A DNA stretch of 64,000 nucleotides from assembly GCF_048771995.1 (NCBI RefSeq), contig NC_133026.1:99473501-99537500 (forward strand). The letters run 5' to 3'. The notes beneath the pieces are model-generated. The model was not told where the DNA came from. It saw nothing but the letters and a program-made list of their open reading frames with translations, and searched no databases. The translations under genes and the position numbers were made by a program. The DNA comes from Taeniopygia guttata. Taxonomy: Eukaryota; Chordata; Aves; Passeriformes; Estrildidae. Within the stretch, counting starts at the first letter, position 1, and every line of letters starts with the position of its first letter. Shown here piece after piece: positions 1 through 9,000 of the stretch.

Positions 1-44
1 TTTTCAGGATGGTTTTCTACTTGAAATACACAAGGATAGCCTAG
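1..44 (+). CDS. CEP76: CEP76 coding exon cut by the left edge
   Basis: Reading from base 2 gives FQDGFLLEIHKDSL plus the first base of a Gly codon, then a GTAAGG donor at 45. Human CEP76 has FHDGFLLEVHRESLG here. Because TTT CAG also reads as F-Q in frame, where human has F-H, I treat the leading bases as coding and not as an acceptor AG. The exon therefore continues left of the window. It belongs to the C2-like domain. Confidence 0.85.
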   Translation, partial: FRMVFYLKYTRIA

Positions 45-3000
45 GTAAGGAATATTGTGGGTTTAAAGCTGATGCTGTTGGGATTTCTTCTGACCTGAGA
101 GTTATTGTGAAATACGTTTGATATTATTTAGTGAATTTTTTTCCTGTTTTTTGTCATGTTTTCCTGAGAAAACTGATTACTGTATTGGATTATACCCCTT
201 GTAGATCTTTCTCTGCTCTTGCTCTTTTCCTTCTTTTTCACTGTAAAATAACTTGAAATTGACCAGCTTTACAAATTCTTAAATGTTAATTCCATTTTTA
301 TTTTTTTGTGTATCTGAACTAGTTGCACTGCAGTATTCGAACTACAAAATAATTTTATCTTCTCTGTAATCTCTTTGTAGCTCTGTCCTAAAGTGAGTAT
401 GGCTTTAGAGATAGGATCATTGTTTACACTTCTGGACTCAAGATCTTTCTTTAAACTTATTACAGACATTGCATTTTGTTGCATACTGTTTTAAAATTCT
501 GAGGAGAACTTGGGATGATAATATTCTTGCTGTCTTATTTTGGTTTAATAATGGCAGGTGACGGAAGCAAGATGGTGGATGCAACCACTATGTTATCTAT
601 ATGTGACCCAGTACATATGGTTCTGATCAAAACAGACACATTTGGTGAGACCACATTGGTAGCATCCTATTTCTTGGAGTGGAGGTCTGTCTTGGCTGCA
701 GAGAATGGCGTAACAAATGTTGCTGTGGAACTCCTGGGTGTAGGTAAGGATGAAAAATAAGCATGTTGTGATGACTTAAAATATTGGGTACTGGGCTCGC
801 TTACAAGCTTAAAGCAGTATTTTTGATCTAGTTAATTATTTTTCTTCAATTCAGAAGTAACTGTAAATTATCCTGAGAAATTCCCTAGAAGACTTAATGG
901 TCAGATTTTTCTGTTATCAAGCTGCTAAAAATTAGTATTCCAGATCCCATATAAAAATGGTTCTCATGCCTGGGAATTCCCACTATGGATTATCTGCAAA
1001 ATCTGGTTAAGTTATCAGAATCAAACTGACCAACCAAAAATCCAATTCATCTCCAGGAATATATCTGGTCAGTGCACTGGGGAGTAAAATCCAGCTTGTG
1101 TGCCCTTTCATAGCAAATTAACAATTGCTGGAAAAAAGGATCTCTGCTCTGCTCCCATTTATCCCAGTAGCTGGAAGTGTGGTTCTGAACGGCTTGATTC
1201 AGGTGCTTAGCAGTTAGTACACGTGTGTATTTTTGTGTGTCACTTGTCCCCAATCCTCTTCTCAGGACTTCCAACCCAAGATTTAGGATGTGATTTAGTG
1301 AATAAAGACTAGGTCTCTCATGACTTCCTACAAGACTTTTTATGAGAGCAGGTAATGAGAGGACAAGATCAGAATAAATTTAGATTTTAAGAAGAAATTC
1401 TTTCCTGGAACAAGTTGCCCAGAGAAGCTGTGGATGCCACATCCTGAGAAGTGTTTAAGGTCAGGTTGGATGGAACTCTGAGCAACATGATTTTGTGGAA
1501 GGTGTCAGGGGGACTGGAAATAGGTGATCTCTAAGATCCCATCCAACCCAGGCCATTCTGATTTTAATATTCTATAATGACTTGGACATGCATAACAAAT
1601 AAGTAGGGTTTAATTCTTGGATGGGTTATGGAGCAAGTTAAATTTAATTCTCATTAGCTTTATTCCAAGTAATAAAGTATCAATCCAATAAATCAAGTGC
1701 TTTTTCTCCTCTTCATTGTACAAAATGCATCAAGAACATCAAAGGATGTTGCCATCTCAGATAAACAGATAAACTATTATGTGAGGTTGCCATTGCTTGT
1801 ATTGCTTATGAACCCATCTGTGATCTGTTTTGTAATGCTCATTGTTGTTTATGTAATTTAAAATTTTCAGCATTAGGCAACAATATTTAGTCCAGGGGGG
1901 TTGTTGTTCATTTGTTTGTTGTTTCGGGGAGTTTTTTCTAAGTTGATAAATTTCTTTGTATGACAGCTAGAGTCCTTCATAATGAACTGTATCCTGGAGG
2001 AAAATGAGCTTCACTTATTTCTACCTATTTAAATTTAATCTACTTGTGTAATCAGTAGAAATAGGCACATTTACAGTGTGTGATTCTCTGACTTGATTTT
2101 AGATGCCTATTCCAGACATTTCTAGGATTCATCTCATATGTCCCAGTACTGGCTGCAAATAGGGTCTTGGAACATTTTCTTGGATGCAGACACCTGTGCT
2201 TTTGTATATTATGCTTTCTTATAGCCTCATTTGAGTTTGAAATTTCAATTAAAATTCCTACTTTGCCTATGTTGAATGAAGTTTAGTTACTTTTTGTGAT
2301 TATTTAAGGCTAACATACATATTTTAATGGTTTGCCCCTACCTGGCTGAAATAATCTAAGCAAAATGAATATGAGAGAACTGATGAAAATTTATTTTGTT
2401 TCAAAGGTACAGAATCAAAGGTTTCTGTTGGTGTTTTAAGCATCAGACTGGAAATGTATCCACAGCTTAGTAAGACACTTTCTTCAGAAATAACTAGTAC
2501 TCAAGTAAGTAATTTTGGGGAGGGCTAACTTACTGTTTTATCGGTGGTGGGGGAAGCTCAGTATAGAATTGTAAATGTTGAGGACTGTGGGGTTTTTGAA
2601 TGTTTAATGATACTTCCTTTTTCTATTCAATTTAAATAGAATTACCTTTTTAAAGTATTTTGTCTATACTGAACAGTACTCAAAATATTGCTGTCATAGG
2701 TTTTTCTAATTACATGTATTAAAAGCTCTGAAGAAAAAAGAAGGATGCAATATATCTCATTTTCTTCAAGTAGTATATATGTTTTCTTGCTCTTTCCCAT
2801 GTGAAACAGTAAATTCAAGTTAGCTATTCTGCTTGGAAGGCCAGTAAATGTTGGCCTGAAGGTGCATGCAGATATTTTTCTGCACATTAAAATCCAAGCA
2901 GTCCTTCTCTGCAGAAATGCATTACTTAAAATGAACAGTACTTCGGTCAAGCCTGATATATGAAACTACAAACAAGAAATACAGCTTGAAGTTTTTCTTA

Positions 3001-6000
3001 ATTGGATTTCCATTTTATTCACATGACACACTTAAAATGTTAAGCTTTATTTTACATATGCCAGGATGTGGTGTTAATGTATTTACTGGTTATGATGCCT
3101 TGAGAGGCTGCCTAGAACAAAGGCTAGACAGTGTTAAAGGAGTAAAGTAGGTATTTATTAAAAGGCCTTCAAAGGTTGCACCTTGGGCAGTAGAAGAACC
3201 CAGCCATGGCTACACCCAGGATGGACACCAGGCCACGAGTTCTCACACTTTTGTAAGTTCTGGTCCATTTACATATTGGGGTCAGTTGTCCAATTACAGC
3301 TTCACGTTATGAAGTCCCATCTTCTCGGATTGCTTTCCCCAATTCGCTGTTGTTTATATTTTTTGGGCCTGAAGCTGCAACAATGACCTTGGCTCTCAGG
3401 CTGGAAAAGGATTGTTTTGTCCAACTAAACTGTGAAGAGAACTTGCTAACACTTTATATGAAGTTCAGCATTATATACTAATGCAGTACAGAATCTGGAA
3501 AATATAAAAGCTAAAACTTAAGGCATCATTCATGGGTTTTTTTTCTCCTGTTTGGAATTAGTATGTGTAGGATTGATTTTGGTTTTCCTACTGACAGTTC
3601 ACTTTGGAACGTCAGAAAACAGCAGAAAAAGAACGTTTATTTCTTGTGTATGCTAAGCAGTGGTGGAGAGAATACCTGCAGATCAGGCCTACCCACAATG
3701 CAAGGCTGGTAAAGATCTTTGCACAGGTTCGTAAATTTTACAAATAGATCAATCCTTTCTTTAAGTTATCTTTTTATTTTATTTTGAACTTTATGTGTAT
3801 GTGGAATCTGTATAGATTATGATGTGATTATGTTCAGGTCAGGGCTAAATGTGGTGCAAAAAAATGTAATTTGTAAGGACTGAACTTCTGTTTATCTATT
3901 GAAGCTTAAGAGAACGATGCAGACAGGAAGATAGCTCTGACTACCTCTGATGTACCAAGTGAAAAAGCCTGCTCAGTCTTGTCCTTGAGTACTCACAAAT
4001 GGCAGAGACTTAGGTGGTCTGTACAGACTATTTCAGATAAGTTTTGTACCAGGTAAAACAGTTGCAAAAAATTGACTTCCTGTATTAGAACAGATCCTCA
4101 AAATATTTGAACTCTGTGTCATCTGCAGTGCGTTCTCTCTGGTTTATGTCACACAACAACTACAGTTAAAATTACTTGAGTCTGATAAATTACTTTATCA
4201 GTTACTCCTCAGTTACTGTTCTTCAGTAAAAGGAATGGTACGATCCTTGCATTTTTCACGCTATGAGTTTACCTTACATAGTAGCAATTTTCTTACCACA
4301 GTAACTTATCTCAAAGCAGTGTCCTGAAGCAGTCTGTGCCTCCTCTTTGGTGAGGCAACAGCGTCCCTCCTGGCTTTGCCCTGAGTGCACAGGAGTGACG
4401 GGAACTTCAAATCCCAGCCAGCAGATGAGCCCCCACTCCATCAGTCTTACACTCCTTGACAGCGGGATGGGGGCAAGAATAAAAACTGCAAAAGCGAGGA
4501 AAAGTTCATGGGTTGGGATAAAGGTGGTTTAATAACAGAAAGCAAACAAGCAAGGAAGGAAGGAAGGGAAAGCAGTGATGCAAAGACAGGCACTCCCCTC
4601 CTCCCAGAGCAGACAGACGCCCAGATAATCTCCAAGCAGGAGCAAGTTTAGAAAAAGTCTGTTGCCCACCCTCACTGTTTTTATTGTGAGCATAACACTA
4701 TATGGCATAGAATATCTCTTTGGTTAGATCAGGTCAGCTGTCCTGGCTGTGTCTTCTTCCAGCTTTTTGTCAACCCTGAACCTACACCTGTGTGGTGGCA
4801 GAATGATCCTATACAAGCCCTGCTCAACAGCAGCTAAAACACTGGTGTGTTCACAGCACTGTTCTGGTCACAATTCTAAAACACAGCACTATGAGGGCTG
4901 CTGTGAAAAAAAAACAAACTCCCTTCCAAATAGACCAAATACAAAGGCTTAAGGGTTTCAGGGCAGGGTATAAAGAGAAACAAGTCTATAATTAAATAGG
5001 ATAAGAACTTGGCCCCTGCTAGATTAGTACCTATATAGAGCTTATCTTGAGTTTCCCATTGGCCATAGCAAATCTTAGTAAAACTTTCTGGGAACAGAAA
5101 TTAGTTTATTAGATTAGTTTGATAATTTAGTTGCCATCAAGTTTCAGATGAGTAATGCAGAAACAGGCATTATATATGTATGAGACAAAATTTTAAAATA
5201 AATCCTGCCTGTGGGTTTTTAAAAATTGCTTTTGAACTGTGAAATAGTTTTCAACAGGATTCCAGTCAGCCTCAAATAAATGCTGCTTTTTTTCTGCCAG
5301 CTTGCTGGAAAAGCATGACAAAACCTTAACAAGGACAATATGTGCCTACAGTAAAAATATGAGACCATAATCTCTTGAAGCTGTAGAGATTCAAAAGGCT
5401 TTGATCCCTTTTAAAACATGTATGAGCATAAAAGTACCAATTTAGCCCAGTGAGGAGTAGAAGACCTCTATGTTCCTTGAAATAGTTTTAATAGATGATA
5501 ATCATAGTATTAATGCCTGCAGCATGTATGAGAACAGACTTTTAAAAGTAATCTTATTTTTTCATTTTTACAAGAACTTAGAAATTCTTAGTGTTAGTGC
5601 TTAGTTTAGATCCAGTTACTAGATCTAGTTGCTTAATAGATGTAGTTACTTCATTTTTAGTATTTTTTATTGTTTGCTGTTATAAAAAAAGGTATGCAAA
5701 TTTAGAAGCAGATAGACACCTTTTAAACTCTAGAATCAGTTCCTGAATGTTTAATGGTTTTTGGGGAGGGTTTTTTTGGAATTTGGTGTGTGAGATTTGT
5801 TTTGGCTTGTTTTAATACTTGATGATAATGTGGAAATTGATAGTAGGTAGAGCATAAACAGTTCCTTACTCATTTGAGAAAATTAATTGCAGCCTGTGCT
5901 GTTCCCGGTGTTCAGGTATTTAGTCCAGAATGCCCTGTGAGTGACAGAGCCAGATTGAAATCTGTGATGTCTCTAAATGAGTGATCTTAATGGTTTTGTG

Positions 6001-9000
6001 TCCTGATTCTGGGGGTGATTTCATGTCTTACTGTTTCTGAGTGATACTTATTCCAGGGAGGATATATCCCAGAGGAAAAAAGTCTAAGCTAAGACTAACA
6101 TTTTGCGACACTTGCGCGGCCGGCAGATAACCAGGTTTGTCACGTTCAGGATGAGAATGGGGTGAACCGGCCGGTGTGTTCCTACGTGAGACCCCTGCGG
6201 GCCGGGCGGCTGCTGGACACGCCAAGGCAGGCAGCGCGCTTCGTCAGCGTCCTGGGCTACGAGAGAGCCGCGGTCATCGGCGGCGGCAGCGGCAAGCAGG
6301 AGCAGTGGTGCACCCTCCTCGCCTTCCTGTGCAGGAACAAGGTGCGTGACACGGCCCCTGGGGTGCCACTGCGGGGTAGTGGCCTGCTCTAACCCATCAG
6401 GAATTTAAAGCAAGCTGCAAATACATGCATTAAAACCAGATTTGGAAGGTTCAGTTACAGTCGTGCTTGAGGTCTTTTATATAAACAGAAACAGGTGCTA
6501 AAATAGTAGGCAAGAAAGCTTTGGAGCAGGCTTCCTTTACTACTATTCTTGGGGTCCATTTGTCAATGTGTATCTTTGACACTGAAATTGCTTCTCTTCT
6601 GTTGCATTTCTGAGAACACTTATTGTCATCCAATGAATACTTGCTACTGTGCAGGACACTAGTTAAAATTCTGGACTAATCCAGGAAGAGTAGAAAACAT
6701 CTCTTTAGTCTCTTGTCTCCTTTGCTGATTTGATGGGGATTTTTTTGCTGGATTTTGTTTTGTTTTGGGTTTGTGGGGTTTTTTTTTTCAATAGATGGGC
6801 TGAAATACACTGATGGCTTTTGTGTTCCATTTTTGCAAGATAGGAATTTTCCATTAGAAGTTTCAGCTTAGTTCTTGGTGGTCTGACATTCGTGTCATAT
6901 GACTCTAATAAGCAAAAGAAATTTTAACTGATTCTGGTTTATAGCTCTTCCGTTTTATGAGCAGAAGTAACAGTGATCACTTCTGATACCTCTTTGGAGT
7001 GGTCAGTGCTTTTCATTGCCATGGAGATACTTCTGCCTTCAAAAATAATGTCACTGGTGTGTTTGCATTTAAAACGTGTTCAGGGCAGCAGGAACTGTAT
7101 CCCTGAGTTTAGATCTGCCTCCAAGACCACATAGAACAGGCATTGGCTGTTGTCTCTGAATATCAGATGCTGCATAAAGGCAGCTCTGGTGGCCCACTGC
7201 CTTTCAGACGGAGATGGCAATAGGGACTTTGAGGACCACTGTGTTTGGAGGCATAGAGAAAGGTGTTCTTTCAAGCAGAAATTAAAAGCTGCATGGAAAA
7301 TAACTGAATTTAGCCCCTGAGCCACCAGCTGGATCGTTTTTTTTTTTTGTGGAAAGTGGTGTAGTATTATTAAAATAACACAGGTTCACTACAAACTTAA
7401 ATCTACCTTTCTGTATAGTTCCCTTTTATGCTGTGGTAGGGCAAGATTGTGTTGTTTTGATACATCTAAGAACTCAGAATTTTACATTTTCAACGTTCTG
7501 AATAGTTACTTGTCTAAAGAGCCTTACTGTTCTTCTTCTGAATGCTGTACTTTGTGTTATGAAGCCTTCATTGTTTGAGCAATTTTTGATCTTACTTTAA
7601 AGCTAACATTTGTAAAGAACCCAAGAGACAAAGGATATTAGACATTGCATTTGGAAATTGTTTTCCGTGAATTATCAGTGGTAGTAATGTGTTTATGAGA
7701 TAGATGTTTTTCTGGCTGAAGGAAAAAAAACAGCTGCACATGATTCCCAGCTATTTTACAGTTAGATCTGTGGAGGTCCTTGTTTTATCTTTGTCTAGTT
7801 ACTGAAGACTGACAGCACATTCAAGAAAATGAAATACCAGTAGAATTACATTTTATTAAGTGAAAAAATTCCTGACTGTGTGAAAATACTGTGTGATTTC
7901 TAGTCTTGCCTCAAGTGTTTGACTTATATATATTTTTACATTTAATTAGAACATTGGTTTTGTTGTCATGCTCAATAGATTATGGTTTTGGGTTTCTTGA
8001 AAGTATCTCTATAATGATAAGAAATGTTTCCCAATGTTAATCATACACTATACTTCAACAAACAATATCAACAGTCTATCATTAGAACATGCATTTTGAA
8101 CTAATTTATTCTATTACAGAAAACTAAAACTTGTCTAGTTTAAATGGTCAAATCCTGACTTTTGATACATGATTTGGATAAATAAGAGAGTAACATAACT
8201 TGTTAAATGGTGGTTTAAGAAATAGCACTATTTTCTTTCTTTAGGGTTTTATTATTATTAATAATATATATTAATATTTACTGTCTAGGGTGACTGTGAA
8301 GACCATGCTAATCTTCTATGCAGTCTTCTTCTTGGGTTTGGATTGGAAGCCTTTGTGTGTGTTGGAACAAAAGCAAAAGGAGTCCCCCATACTTGGGTAA
8401 TGACTTGTGGATCTGATGGAACAATTACTTTTTGGGAGAGCTTAACAGGACATAGGTGAGTAAAAAGAATATTAGAAAGCAGAACAGTGTATCTTGAGGT
8501 TTGTGTAGTACATTTCTGCTCTTGTGTGTTTTTTTTAATCTTCATACCCTGTCATATAATCCAGGTGATGTTTGTCTTTGAATCTTTTTTCCATCTACTG
8601 CTTTTGCTTGGGAAATAACTGATTCAGTGAGAGGGGAAGTATTTCATCAGTTTGTAATATATCACTGTCTTTAATACTGTATGGTAATTGTCTTTTGTCT
8701 TATGGCAGCTGATTGCCATCGATGTTACCGCTGGCATTATTTGTAAAGGAGATGAAATCTGACATGACTGTTTAGGAACCCTTTTTTTTTTGTTTGATTT
8801 CACCAGTGAAATCAGTGTTGCATCACTTTTTTTTCCCCTTGAAGAAATCTCTCTTAAGTTCTCCGAGATTTTCTCTTGTCTTGAGTCATTTGAGAAGGGC
8901 ACAGGTAGTTGTTTGGTGTACTAAAGCTTCTGGAACATGTTCTTTCCAGTGTTCAAAACAAACAATTCTCTTTTGCCACTGTTTGTGTATCCTGTGATTA

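Noticed and set aside
1..7. Reading TTTTCAG at the left edge as a splice acceptor
   Set aside because: TTT CAG continues the CEP76 frame as F-Q where human has F-H, so it is better read as coding.
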